DNA of 38,759 nt from an uncultured Oscillospiraceae bacterium (GTDB lineage Bacteria > Bacillota > Clostridia > Oscillospirales > Oscillospiraceae), in assembly GCA_910578575.1 (NCBI GenBank), contig CAJTQP010000019.1:1-38759 (forward strand). The letters are read 5' to 3'. Position 1 is the stretch's first letter. Each line of letters opens with the position of its first letter. The translations under genes and the position numbers were made by a program. Shown here in pieces: positions 1 through 8,577 of this stretch. Under the pieces are notes generated by a model, which was given only the letters and a program-made list of their open reading frames with translations, had not been told where the DNA came from and made no database searches.

Positions 1-200
1 TAGGGACAGCCGCTGCCACCGGTGCGGGTGTATACCGCAGCTTGCCAGCTGTGGCCTCGGACACAGCGCCACCAGAGGAGTTGGTGGCTGCCGTGGGAGA
101 GGGTAGAAGGGGTTACGTTGGGGTTTTTCTCGGTGTCGAACTCTTGGAGCAAGGATTCTTTCCCTTGGGTTATGCAATACTCATAAAAACTTTGTCTCAC
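1..200 (-). CDS. Zinc-ribbon (DUF4379-type) protein, N-terminal part, cut by window edge
   Basis: Reading the minus strand from a GTG at 200 gives 66 open codons that run off the window. The protein begins VRQSFYEYCITQGKES, continues with a leucine/acidic stretch and a WW-R-C segment, and reaches GSGCP at the edge. This matches the repeat layout of DUF4379/zinc-ribbon proteins common in gut Clostridia: helix, then WW-x-C, GH-x-W, and a terminal CPxC whose second half lies outside the window. The function of the family is not established; a nucleic-acid-binding zinc fold is the usual guess. GTG codons at 203-209 are in frame and could also start the gene. The purine run GGGAAGG just upstream is the likely ribosome site. 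The gene begins right behind the terminator of the SLH gene, so it should have its own transcript or depend on read-through. Confidence 0.65.
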   Translation of the reverse strand, partial: MRQSFYEYCITQGKESLLQEFDTEKNPNVTPSTLSHGSHQLLWWRCVRGHSWQAAVYTRTGGSGCP

Positions 201-218
201 CTGCACCACCTTCCCATG

Positions 219-257
219 CAAAAGCGGCGGGCCGCAGAGGGTTCTGCGGCCCGCCGG
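219..257 (-). terminator. Rho-independent terminator of the SLH protein gene
   Basis: A perfect 13-bp stem is formed by 225-237 and 244-256 (CGGCGGGCCGCAG and its complement) with a 6-nt loop. On the minus strand it is followed by CTTTTG. It lies about 32 bp behind the stop of the upstream SLH gene. Confidence 0.85.
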
Positions 258-288
258 TGCGGTTTAGTATGGGTTTAGACTTAATTGC

Positions 289-3200
289 TTAGGAATTAGC
301 GATGTTGAAAGTCCAGGTTGTCACTTGACCATCATTAGCTCCGCCAAGAGCTTTGATAGTATAGGTCACACTTTTCACATTATCACCCATGGTCGCAAAC
401 ATGTACATACCTGTCTTATCTCCATCAGGATAGTCCAAGTTTGCGGTGGTGATTGTTGTGGAGGTGGTATCACCAGAGAAGATACCAGCAACAGGAGGCT
501 TGCCATCCTTCAGAGTCATCACGCTAGTTAGTGTGCCGCCATTGTCCCCCAATGCAGCTTTAACTCCATCCAAGGAAAGCTTACAAGGAGTCACGGTAGT
601 ACTTCCGGTCAGGTTTGCAAGCTCATTAAATGTCTTGCTGCCGCTGAAGCTGGTGATCTTGCCGCTACCAGACAACTCCAGGCCGCGAGATACGGTACCG
701 GGATTGGTGCTAGTGGCAGCAGTAGATGCGTTTACATCAATACCACCGAAACCGCCGGTAGCAGCATCAAAGGTGCCTGCAACAGTAGCATCGACGACAA
801 CATTACCGTTACCAGTAATGGTAGGGATAGTAGTTGTTGTGCCGGAGAGGGTCACTGTACCAGTGCTTCCTACATTAAAACTACTGCCAGAACCGGGATC
901 ACCAGTCACGACCACGTTGCCATTCACAGTGGTGTTAACAGTCTTAGCGCCATTAGGCACAGTCATTGTTTTACCGTCAGGAACCGTGACACCGGTCACA
1001 TCCGTACTACTGTCCAGAGTGACATCAGCACTCGTCAGGGCCTGATTGATCTCGTCAACAGTTGCGCTGTTGGGCAGTGTTACGTTCCCATCGTACTCAT
1101 AATCGTTGTTCACGTCGACCACAATCAGAGCAAACTCATTGCCGCCCTCGATGTAGCAAACGTTGTTGATGAACTTACCATTTGCGGGTTCGTCAGCGAT
1201 AGCAATGGTACCACCGGACACGCCCTCGGTCTTTTCGGTGTTGACATATAGGATAACAGTATCGTCGCCGATCTTAGAAGATGTAGTTGCACCTGCAATC
1301 GTTACCTTCTTATCGCCGTCATAACCAGTGACATAGCTGGGAACGAGGTTCATATTGGTAACATTCTCAACCACGCCGTCGTCCTTCGTGTCATAGCTGA
1401 CAACGGTGCCAGCGGGGAAGTCAGCCAGAATCTGGTTTTTCTTCTCCTTGACAGTGATGGAGCCATCCTTGGTCCAAATGGTGTAGTTGGTATAAGTGTC
1501 AGAACCGTCCTTGGTGTGGAAGGCATCAGCAGTCAGATAACCGTAGTTAGCACCAGTGGTGATACCCATCCAGTCGGTACTATGGCCAAGTGCGCCAACC
1601 ATGGTGTAGGTAAAGCCGTTCACCTTTTCATACAGGCTGTTTGCAAACGTGGAAGTGTAAGAAATAGTACCATTGCCAGTGTTCTTCAACTGCTTACCAG
1701 TGTAGATTTTAGCATCGTTTGTAGTAGCATCGCTGTCGTGAGCTGTACCCTTCAGGTAGAAAATCACTGCATCATCCGCAACTTCATTGGTACCAAATTT
1801 ATCGGAAGTTCCAACGAAGGATGTAGCTTTACCTTCGGTACCATCATAACCCAGAATCTCCTTTTCGCTATAAGCGGCTTCGGGCAGGGTTTTGACTTCG
1901 TACTCGTTATCACTATTAATCTCGAAGTAAACAATCTCGCCAATCAGGTCTTCTGCGGTCACGCTGGCTACAGTCTGACCGACATAGTTCGTACTACTTG
2001 TAACAGCGCCGTCCACTGTTGTGACATCCTTCTCATTGATTTTTGCCAGAATGCCAGTAGACTTGGTGCCGTCCGATGTAATCAGCTTGATTTCTACGGA
2101 ATCTCCAGATGTGCCTGTTGCGTCCTTAGTGCCAGCACGATAAATCATGGCGAGGTTTTCAACGCCTGTAGCGTTTTCAACAACCTTTGCAACATAAATG
2201 ACATCGCCAAAAGCAACATACTCAACCTTGTCGTTGAGGTTGACGGTGGTGCCGCTGACGTTGGTGTACCAGGTGCCGTCAATCAGCCACTCGCCATTGT
2301 TCTTTCTCTCGCCGGAGATGGTCGCACTCACATACTCGACCTTCTCATAGACATCCTTGTTGCCGGTGGTCTGAGCCGCAGCAGTTTTTACGGCTACGTC
2401 GTCCTTGGCAGCGCCGTCGTACAGGACCACTTTGTCCTTATCAACAGAATCAGTAGTACCGCCGCTGGTGAAGGAGAAGCTGCTGTTGCCAACATAGCTG
2501 ATCTTACCAACGGTGAAGGGCTTCAGGACCACGGCGTCAACTTCTCCGTCACCATCGTTGTCCACCAGGTAAGCAACCTGGGAACCAGTGTTGATGTCAG
2601 ACAGGACTTTCACGGGAGTAGTGCCAGTCACATTGTAGAGCCGCCACACGAAATTATCTCCATCATCCAGGTCATAGGTGGTGCCATCCATCTTGATGGT
2701 GTCTTTGCCAAGATCGAGGGCGGTGATGTCGGTGGCATAGGCGGTGGCAATGATGGACCCATCGTCAACGCAGATGCCGTAATCGTTCTTGCCGCTGTTG
2801 TTGTTCTTCACGCCAACAACAGTAAGGCCAATCAGGTCAGAGTAGTCCTGGGAAGTTACAACAGTGCCGGTAACACCACTGATGGTATTGGTGTAGTTGT
2901 CCTTCACTGCGTTGTAGCTAACATTCTCCAGAACACCAGGATCGGTGACAGTTGCGTTGTACTTGTCGTTCAGCAGAGTGATCTTCTTGTTCAGTCCACT
3001 GTCCCATCTGTCCTTAACGTCCACTTGAGAGGTCAGGGTACCGTTGGGGCCGGGAACCAGGGTAGTAACATACTCAACTTCGTTGGCCTGGAGGGCGTTC
3101 CAAATCATCTGGGCAGCCTGGTCGCGGGTCAGAGCAGCGCTGGCGTCGATGTTAGCGAGCTCATCATACAGACCTTTCTGGGCAGCGTCGACATTGATCT

Positions 3201-3663
3201 TGGTTTCCCAGAAATCGTTGCCAATGTAGCCCTGGATGGCTGCGTCATAGCCCAGGATGCACAGGAGCATCTTAGCAGCCTGGGTGCCGGTGATGTTGCC
3301 AGTGGGGTTGAAGCGGCCACCGCCAACGCCGCCAACGATGCCCTGGCTGACGCAATACTCAATGTACGGTGCGGACCAGTCGCTGGTTGCTACGTCGTTG
3401 AATGTGCCAATCAGACCGCTGCCCATGGTGGGCTCCTTGCCGCCGTTCAAAGCGACACAGATCATCTTGCACATCTCAGCGCGGGTGACGTTGCCAGCGG
3501 GACGGAACGTTCCGTCCTCATAACCGCCGATGATATTCAGTGCCACGCACATATCAACGGCCTCATCGTTCGTGATCGATTCCTGATCCCCGAACGTCGC
3601 TGCCCCCGCCCCCACGACCATGACAGATAAGAGCATGGCAAGGGTGAGAACCAGGGTCAGCAC
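289..3663 (-). CDS. SLH-domain surface protein, about 1124 aa, with a defective-looking start
   Basis: This is a secreted cell-surface protein. The N-terminus is a hydrophobic signal peptide ending GAGAA. Three S-layer homology repeats follow at about residues 23-73 (GGYEDGTFRPAGNVTRAEM), 87-140 and 146-195 (ALTRDQAAQMIWNAL); such repeats bind pyruvylated secondary wall polymer. The remaining 900 residues are Thr/Gly/Asp-rich, beta-type sequence without a recognisable enzyme domain. The frame has no ATG. It can start at GTG 3663, but that leaves the signal peptide without a positive n-region, whereas the codons just upstream encode an ideal one (CNEKK) and are preceded by an ATG (3683) in the wrong frame. 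One missing base between 3683 and 3677 would explain this. The best Shine-Dalgarno (3733-3740) is far upstream, behind a hairpin. Function is inferred: S-layer or adhesin. Confidence 0.85.
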   Translation of the reverse strand: MLTLVLTLAMLLSVMVVGAGAATFGDQESITNDEAVDMCVALNIIGGYEDGTFRPAGNVTRAEMCKMICVALNGGKEPTMGSGLIGTFNDVATSDWSAPYIEYCVSQGIVGGVGGGRFNPTGNITGTQAAKMLLCILGYDAAIQGYIGNDFWETKINVDAAQKGLYDELANIDASAALTRDQAAQMIWNALQANEVEYVTTLVPGPNGTLTSQVDVKDRWDSGLNKKITLLNDKYNATVTDPGVLENVSYNAVKDNYTNTISGVTGTVVTSQDYSDLIGLTVVGVKNNNSGKNDYGICVDDGSIIATAYATDITALDLGKDTIKMDGTTYDLDDGDNFVWRLYNVTGTTPVKVLSDINTGSQVAYLVDNDGDGEVDAVVLKPFTVGKISYVGNSSFSFTSGGTTDSVDKDKVVLYDGAAKDDVAVKTAAAQTTGNKDVYEKVEYVSATISGERKNNGEWLIDGTWYTNVSGTTVNLNDKVEYVAFGDVIYVAKVVENATGVENLAMIYRAGTKDATGTSGDSVEIKLITSDGTKSTGILAKINEKDVTTVDGAVTSSTNYVGQTVASVTAEDLIGEIVYFEINSDNEYEVKTLPEAAYSEKEILGYDGTEGKATSFVGTSDKFGTNEVADDAVIFYLKGTAHDSDATTNDAKIYTGKQLKNTGNGTISYTSTFANSLYEKVNGFTYTMVGALGHSTDWMGITTGANYGYLTADAFHTKDGSDTYTNYTIWTKDGSITVKEKKNQILADFPAGTVVSYDTKDDGVVENVTNMNLVPSYVTGYDGDKKVTIAGATTSSKIGDDTVILYVNTEKTEGVSGGTIAIADEPANGKFINNVCYIEGGNEFALIVVDVNNDYEYDGNVTLPNSATVDEINQALTSADVTLDSSTDVTGVTVPDGKTMTVPNGAKTVNTTVNGNVVVTGDPGSGSSFNVGSTGTVTLSGTTTTIPTITGNGNVVVDATVAGTFDAATGGFGGIDVNASTAATSTNPGTVSRGLELSGSGKITSFSGSKTFNELANLTGSTTVTPCKLSLDGVKAALGDNGGTLTSVMTLKDGKPPVAGIFSGDTTSTTITTANLDYPDGDKTGMYMFATMGDNVKSVTYTIKALGGANDGQVTTWTFNIANS

Positions 3664-3696
3664 CTTCTTCTCGTTGCAATCATAATTCCGGGCAAA

Positions 3697-3740
3697 ATTT
3701 TAGGACGCACCTGACGGCACGCCCTAAAATCACTCCTCCC
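3697..3740 (-). promoter_or_regulatory. Leader hairpin and displaced Shine-Dalgarno of the SLH gene
   Basis: On the minus strand GGGAGGAG (3740-3733) is followed at once by an inverted repeat. The 8-bp perfect arms are ATTTTAGG/CCTAAAAT at 3730-3723 and 3704-3697, and a wobble-containing inner stem extends them. Only about 33 nt separate the hairpin from GTG 3663. It may be a translational control element, or a degenerate leader. Confidence 0.45.
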
Positions 3741-3806
3741 AGAAGAGGAAATATCTGGATTGCATAATCTTCCCAGAACATTCAAAAATCCTGCATATTT
3801 ACCCAC

Positions 3807-3839
3807 AAAAGAGGACCCCCAGCACCGCCAGGGGTCCTC
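3807..3839 (-). terminator. Terminator of the redox operon
   Basis: Stem GAGGACCCC (3811-3819) with GGGGTCCTC (3831-3839) is followed on the minus strand by TTTTG. It lies 34 bp behind the stop of the GltD-like gene at 3873. Confidence 0.85.
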
Positions 3840-3872
3840 CAACCATATTGCACAAAACTCACACAGCAACGC

Positions 3873-5933
3873 TCACGCGTCCACCTGCTCGTTCTCCCGA
3901 ATCCGCAGGGCGCCGGTGGGGCAGGCGTTGGCGCATTCCAGACAGTCCACGCACTCCCGGATCACGTCGCTTTGCAGGAACTCCGGCCGGATGGTGGTGT
4001 CGAAGCCGCGGCCCACCAGGTCGATGATGCCCTTGCCCACCACCTCGTCACAGGTACGGGTACACTGGCCGCAGAGGATACACTTGCCCTGGTCCCGCTC
4101 GATGACCACCAGGCACTTCTCCTTAAAGCTCAGGTGCGTCTTGCCGTTGCCCTTGATCCGTGCGATCCGCTCCGGCTCCAGAGGATACAGGTTGGCGCAA
4201 CGGATGAGCTTACACTCAGTGAAGTCGTGGCAGCCGCAGTCCAGGCAGCGGGCGGCCTCGGACCGGGCCTGGGCCTCGCTGAAGTCCAGGTTCACCGCCT
4301 GGAAGTCGTGCTTGCGCTCCTGGGCAGGACGGGTGGGCATCTTGGTCCGGGGCAGCTTGCTATACTCCTCAAACGCCTCCGGAGACACGTTCTTCACAGA
4401 CAGGTAGGTCTTGTGGTAGGGCACCTGGAGCCCCTTCAGGAACAGGTCCACCACCTTGGCGCAGCGGCGGGCCTCCCCGATGGCCTCAATGGCGATCCCG
4501 GCCCCCTGGTTGGTGGCGTCACCCACGGCGAACACCCCGTCCACGGAGGTACGATAGCTGGTCTCGTCGGCGGCGATGATGCCCTTGCGGTTCAGCTCCA
4601 CGGCGTCGAAACCGGTGACGTTGGCCTTCTGGCCGATGGCGGCGATGACGCAGGTGACGGGCAGGGTCTCATACTTGCCGGTGGGCATGGGACGGCGGCG
4701 GCCGCTCTCGTCGGGCTCGCCCAGCTCCATGATCTCCAGCTTCATCTCCTTGACCTTGCCGTTCTCCCCAATGATTTCAGCGGGGTTGGTGAGGAACTTG
4801 AAGGTCACGCCCTCTTCCCTGGCCTCGTCGATTTCCAGCTGCTCGGCGGGCATCTCCTTCTCGGTACGGCGATAGACCACGTACACCTCTTTGGCCCCCA
4901 GACGCACGGCGGTACGGCAGGCGTCCATGGCGGTGTTGCCGCCGCCCACGATGGCCACCTTGTCGCCAATGTCCGGCTTCTCCCCCAGGGCTACCTGGCG
5001 CAGGAAGTCGATGCCGCCCAGCACGCCATCGATCTCCTCGCCGGGACAGCCGATGGGCATACTCTTCCAGGCGCCGATGGCCAGGATCACCGCGTCGTAC
5101 TTGCTCTTGAACTCCTCAAAGCTGGCGTCTTGGCCGATGCGGAAGTTGTTCTTCATCTCCACGCCCAGGGAGGCGATCTCATCCACCTCCGCGTCCAAGA
5201 CCTTCTTGGGCAGGCGGTATTCCGGGATGCCGTAGCGGAGCATACCGCCCATCTGGGGCATGGCGTCCACCACCGTGACCCGGTGGCCCTGGAGGGAGAG
5301 GAAATAGGCTGCGGTGAGGCCGCCAGGGCCACCACCGATGATGCCCACCCGCTTGCCGCTGGCGGCGGCCTTGGCCGGGAGATAGCCACCGGCGGCAATG
5401 ACCCGGTCGGCGGCGAAGTATTTCAAATAGGCGATGGAGATGGACTCCTCCACCATCTGACGGCGGCAGCCGTCCTCACAGGGATGGGGGCAGACCCGAC
5501 CGATACAGGCGGGCATGGGCAGGCGCTCCTTGATGATGCGCACCGCCTCCTTGTCGTCTCCCCGTGCAATGGCCTGCACATAACCCTGGGCGTTGACGCT
5601 GCCGGGGCATTTCAGCACGCAGGGGCCGCGGCAGTCGCCGTCGTGGTCACTCATGAGCAGCTCGATGCTGGTCTTTCTGGTGCGCACCACCCGTTCCGAC
5701 TCGGTGTAGATCACCTGGCCGTCCTGGGCCTCGGTGGAGCAGGCCCGCAGCAGCTTGGGGCTGCCCTCGGCCTCCACCACGCACAGGCTGCATCCGCCAT
5801 AGTGCTTGAGCTGGTCGTTGTGGCAGAGGTTGGGGATCTCGATGCCGTTCTTTTCCGCGATCTCCAGGAGGGTCTGGCCGGCAAGGCCGGTGCAGCTTTT
5901 CCCATTGATGGTTACTTTGATCCGTTTTTTCAT
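3873..5933 (-). CDS. GltD/NfnB-like FAD flavoprotein with N-terminal [2Fe-2S] and C-terminal 2[4Fe-4S] domains (StnC-like)
   Basis: This 686-aa soluble redox protein starts with a plant-type [2Fe-2S] domain (C37, C48, C51, C65). A Cys-rich linker follows with the GltD-type 4Fe-4S segment (CIGRVCPHPCEDGC, 143-156). Two Rossmann motifs come next (GGGPGGL near 200 for FAD, GGGNTA near 342 for NAD(P)), and the C-terminus is a two-cluster ferredoxin (CILCGQCTRTC and CVDCLECANACP). The core is that of the glutamate synthase small subunit and of NfnB. This domain order, next to NuoE/NuoF-type subunits, is the layout known for StnC of the Sporomusa-type electron-bifurcating transhydrogenase. The likely role is coupling NADPH, NADH and ferredoxin pools in the cytoplasm. 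The gene follows the NuoE-NuoF fusion by 19 bp and ends at a terminator. An unspecific NADP oxidoreductase remains possible. Confidence 0.8.
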   Translation of the reverse strand: MKKRIKVTINGKSCTGLAGQTLLEIAEKNGIEIPNLCHNDQLKHYGGCSLCVVEAEGSPKLLRACSTEAQDGQVIYTESERVVRTRKTSIELLMSDHDGDCRGPCVLKCPGSVNAQGYVQAIARGDDKEAVRIIKERLPMPACIGRVCPHPCEDGCRRQMVEESISIAYLKYFAADRVIAAGGYLPAKAAASGKRVGIIGGGPGGLTAAYFLSLQGHRVTVVDAMPQMGGMLRYGIPEYRLPKKVLDAEVDEIASLGVEMKNNFRIGQDASFEEFKSKYDAVILAIGAWKSMPIGCPGEEIDGVLGGIDFLRQVALGEKPDIGDKVAIVGGGNTAMDACRTAVRLGAKEVYVVYRRTEKEMPAEQLEIDEAREEGVTFKFLTNPAEIIGENGKVKEMKLEIMELGEPDESGRRRPMPTGKYETLPVTCVIAAIGQKANVTGFDAVELNRKGIIAADETSYRTSVDGVFAVGDATNQGAGIAIEAIGEARRCAKVVDLFLKGLQVPYHKTYLSVKNVSPEAFEEYSKLPRTKMPTRPAQERKHDFQAVNLDFSEAQARSEAARCLDCGCHDFTECKLIRCANLYPLEPERIARIKGNGKTHLSFKEKCLVVIERDQGKCILCGQCTRTCDEVVGKGIIDLVGRGFDTTIRPEFLQSDVIRECVDCLECANACPTGALRIRENEQVDA

Positions 5934-5952
5934 AGTCCTGCGCCCTCCTCTC

Positions 5953-8193
5953 TCACTGTACCAAAATTGCGTCGAACTTGCAGGAGCTGATGCACTGTTT
6001 GCACTTGATGCAAGCGTCTTGGTTGATCACATGGGGCTCCTTCCGGGTGCCGCTGATGCACTCCACCGGGCACTTCTTGGAGCAGACCGTACAGCCCGTA
6101 CACTTCTCCGGGTCGATGGTAATGGTGATGAGGGCGGAGCACTCACAGGCGGGACATTTCTTATCCCGGATGTGGGCCTCGTACTCATCCCGGAAGTAGC
6201 GGATGGTGGTGAGCACCGGGTTGGGCGCCGTCTGGCCCAGGCCGCACAGAGCGCCGTCCCGGATGGCCAGGCACAGCTCCTCCAGCAGCTCGATGTCCCC
6301 TTCCTGGCCCTGACCTTCGCAGATGCGGTCCAGGATCTCCTTCATGCGGGTGGTACCGATGCGGCAGGGGACGCACTTGCCACAAGATTCCCTGGCGGTG
6401 AAGTCCAGGAAGAAGCGGGCCATGTTCACCATACAGGTGCTGTCGTCCATGACCACCATACCGCCGGAGCCCATGATGGCACCGGTGGCGGAGAGGGCCT
6501 TGTAATCGATGGGGGTGTCCGCCAGGGCGGCAGGGATGCAGCCACCGGAGGGGCCGCCCATCTGGACCGCCTTATACTGCCGGTCCTCTTTGATGCCCCC
6601 GGCGATGTCGAAGATGATATCCTTGAGGCTGTTGCCCATGGGCACCTCCACCAGGCCGCCCCGCTTGGCCTTACCGGTGAGGGCAAACACTTTGGTGCCC
6701 TTGGAGTTCTCGGTGCCCATGGCGGAGAAGGCCGCGCCGCCGTTCTGGATGATCCAGGGCACGTTGGCAAAGGTCTCCACGTTGTTGATGTTGGAGGGCT
6801 CGTTCAAATAACCCTTCTGGGCGGGGAAGGGGGGCTTCAGGCGGGGCATGCCACGCTTGCCCTCCATGGACTCAATGAGGGCCGTCTCCTCGCCGCAGAC
6901 GAAGGCGCCGGCGCCGATTTTAATGGACAGGTCGCAGGAGAAGCCGCTGCCCAAGATGTTCTCCCCCAACAGGCCACGGCTGCGGGCCTGTTCGATGGCC
7001 TTGCCCAAGTGCTCCACGGCCAGGGGATACTCGGCACGGATGTACACAAACATGTCCGTGGCCCCGATGGCGTAGGCGGCGATGAGCATACCCTCGATGA
7101 GGTTGTGGGGGTCGGACTCGATGACGGCCCGGTCCATGAAGGCACCGGGGTCGCCCTCGTCGGCGTTGCAGATGAGGTGCTTTTCCTCCCCCTCTGCCTT
7201 CCGGGCAGCATCCCACTTGAACCAGGTGGGGAAGCCGGCGCCGCCGCGCCCGGCCAGGCCGGAGACCTTGATCTCCTCGATGATCTCCTCCGGCTCCTTT
7301 TGCAGGGCCTTGTCCAGGCCCTTATAGCCGTCGTTCTTGATATAATCGTCAATGCTGGTGGGATCGATGATGCCGCAGTGGCGCAGGGCCACCCGCTTTT
7401 GCTTTTTCAGGAAGCGGGCGTCGTCATCGCTGATGAACATGGGCTCCAGCTTTTTGAAGTCCTTCTTGCGCACCGCTTCCACGATGCCCAAGGCGTCGGT
7501 CTCCGTCACCCGCACCAGGCGGTGGAGGAGGGTGTCCCCCTCATAGATGTCCACGATGGGCTCTAAGTAACACATGCCGATGCAGCCGGTTTTCTGCACG
7601 GTAAAGTTGTCTGTGGCAGTCATGTGGCCAGAGAGGACCTTGGCCACACGGGCGGCACCTGCGGACACGCCGCAGCTTCCCTGACCCACCAAGAGACGGA
7701 TCCCCTCGCCGGACTCCCGCTTGCGCAGGTCCCGGAGGATCTTGATGGTCTTTTCTGGGGTCAGGTTCCCGTAGGTCTCGCCGTTTATCATCATCACGGG
7801 GGCCAGGGAACAGCAGCCGATGCAGGCCACTTCGTTGAGGGTAAACATGCCGTCCTCGGTGGTCTCGCCGTTGTTGATGCCCAGCTCCTGGGTAATGGCC
7901 AGGCGGATACGGTCCGCGCCGTTGACGTGGCAGGCGGTCCCCTGGCAGAGCATGATCTGATAGGTGCCCATGGGAGACAGGCGGAAGTAGCTATAGAAAG
8001 TAGCTACGCCCATCACCTTGGCGGGGCTGTTTCCCGTGCGTTCCGCCACGTGGTAGATCACTTCCTGGGGCAGGTAGCCGTAGATGGACTGGGCCTGCTG
8101 GAGGATCATGATGAGGCTGGTGGAGTCATCCTGATACTGCCGCAGCACGCCCTCCATCATGGAGAGATCGACGCCTGACTTAAACTCGGTCAT
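5953..8193 (-). CDS. NuoE-NuoF fusion: NADH-binding [2Fe-2S]/FMN/[4Fe-4S] subunit (StnAB- or HydC/HydB-like)
   Basis: This 746-aa protein combines two subunits that are usually separate. Residues 1-160 are NuoE-like with a thioredoxin-fold [2Fe-2S] site (C83, C88, C124, C128). Residues 163-270 are the second thioredoxin-like [2Fe-2S] domain that precedes NuoF in bifurcating enzymes (GQGSCGVSAG; TGCIGMC). The NuoF core follows, with the Gly-rich NADH/FMN region (GRGGAGFPTWFKW; ADEGDPGAFMDR; CGEETALIESMEG) and the ESCGKCVPCRIGT 4Fe-4S site. A 2[4Fe-4S] ferredoxin closes the protein. Such proteins serve bifurcating hydrogenases, formate dehydrogenases and StnABC; no hydrogenase catalytic subunit is nearby and the partner is a GltD-like flavoprotein, which favours a transhydrogenase. 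The start is ATG 8193, with AAAGGAG 8 nt upstream; the in-frame codons above it lack an SD. Confidence 0.82.
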   Translation of the reverse strand: MTEFKSGVDLSMMEGVLRQYQDDSTSLIMILQQAQSIYGYLPQEVIYHVAERTGNSPAKVMGVATFYSYFRLSPMGTYQIMLCQGTACHVNGADRIRLAITQELGINNGETTEDGMFTLNEVACIGCCSLAPVMMINGETYGNLTPEKTIKILRDLRKRESGEGIRLLVGQGSCGVSAGAARVAKVLSGHMTATDNFTVQKTGCIGMCYLEPIVDIYEGDTLLHRLVRVTETDALGIVEAVRKKDFKKLEPMFISDDDARFLKKQKRVALRHCGIIDPTSIDDYIKNDGYKGLDKALQKEPEEIIEEIKVSGLAGRGGAGFPTWFKWDAARKAEGEEKHLICNADEGDPGAFMDRAVIESDPHNLIEGMLIAAYAIGATDMFVYIRAEYPLAVEHLGKAIEQARSRGLLGENILGSGFSCDLSIKIGAGAFVCGEETALIESMEGKRGMPRLKPPFPAQKGYLNEPSNINNVETFANVPWIIQNGGAAFSAMGTENSKGTKVFALTGKAKRGGLVEVPMGNSLKDIIFDIAGGIKEDRQYKAVQMGGPSGGCIPAALADTPIDYKALSATGAIMGSGGMVVMDDSTCMVNMARFFLDFTARESCGKCVPCRIGTTRMKEILDRICEGQGQEGDIELLEELCLAIRDGALCGLGQTAPNPVLTTIRYFRDEYEAHIRDKKCPACECSALITITIDPEKCTGCTVCSKKCPVECISGTRKEPHVINQDACIKCKQCISSCKFDAILVQ

Positions 8194-8301
8194 TTCCTTC
8201 ACTCCTTTGATCGACTGGGAGGTCAATGTGATTTTGCAGCTTTTTTGTCCTGTCTTTCATTTTTCTCTCGTGACAAAAAGCGAGGTTTTGGTGCTAATCT
8301 C

Positions 8302-8330
8302 ATTATAGTATGCGCTACTGGTCTATTGTA
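8302..8330 (-). promoter_or_regulatory. Sigma-A-type promoter of the redox operon
   Basis: The minus strand reads TACAAT (8330-8325), a 17-bp spacer, then a perfect TATAAT (8307-8302), about 110 bp before the ATG. The leader contains an inverted repeat, CTTTTTTGTC (8240-8249) with GACAAAAAG (8272-8280), that could be an operator or RNA hairpin. The rest of the 384-bp gap 8194-8577 holds only the terminator of the next gene upstream; I see no further gene in it. Confidence 0.6.
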
Positions 8331-8512
8331 GTACAATCCCGGTCGCTTTTCAAGTCCATTTTTCGCCCGTATCGTTCAGTTTTTTCACTTTTTTCCAGGC
8401 CTACCCTGGGCCGGAGGGCGCCTCCTCCGCCCGCCCTTGGTTTTAACGGAAATCCTGCAAAGCCCAAGGTTTCCAGGGTAGAATGAAACCTTCCCTGCAC
8501 CGATACAGAGGG

Positions 8513-8555
8513 CAAAACGGGAGCCGTCTCCCAAAAAATTTGGAACACGGCTCCC
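8513..8555 (-). terminator. Terminator of the second SLH gene
   Basis: Stem GGGAGCCGT (8519-8527) with ACGGCTCCC (8547-8555) is followed on the minus strand by GTTTTG. It lies 23 bp behind the stop at 8578. Confidence 0.8.
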
Positions 8556-8577
8556 CGGATATCCCTTGCCTTTTCTC

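Noticed and set aside
1516..3630. Very long plus-strand open frame opposite the first SLH gene
   Set aside because: It lacks a ribosome site and domains, and mirrors the codon bias of the real gene on the minus strand, which has clear SLH repeats.
3972..7566. Long plus-strand open frames opposite the redox operon (about 670 and 590 codons)
   Set aside because: The minus strand encodes intact Fe-S/flavin proteins here; the antisense frames are His/Gly/Leu-rich artefacts of high-GC codon use.
8240..8280. Rex (redox repressor) site ahead of the redox operon
   Set aside because: The inverted repeat CTTTTTTGTC/GACAAAAAG does not match the TTGTTAA-type Rex operator; it was left as an unassigned leader repeat.
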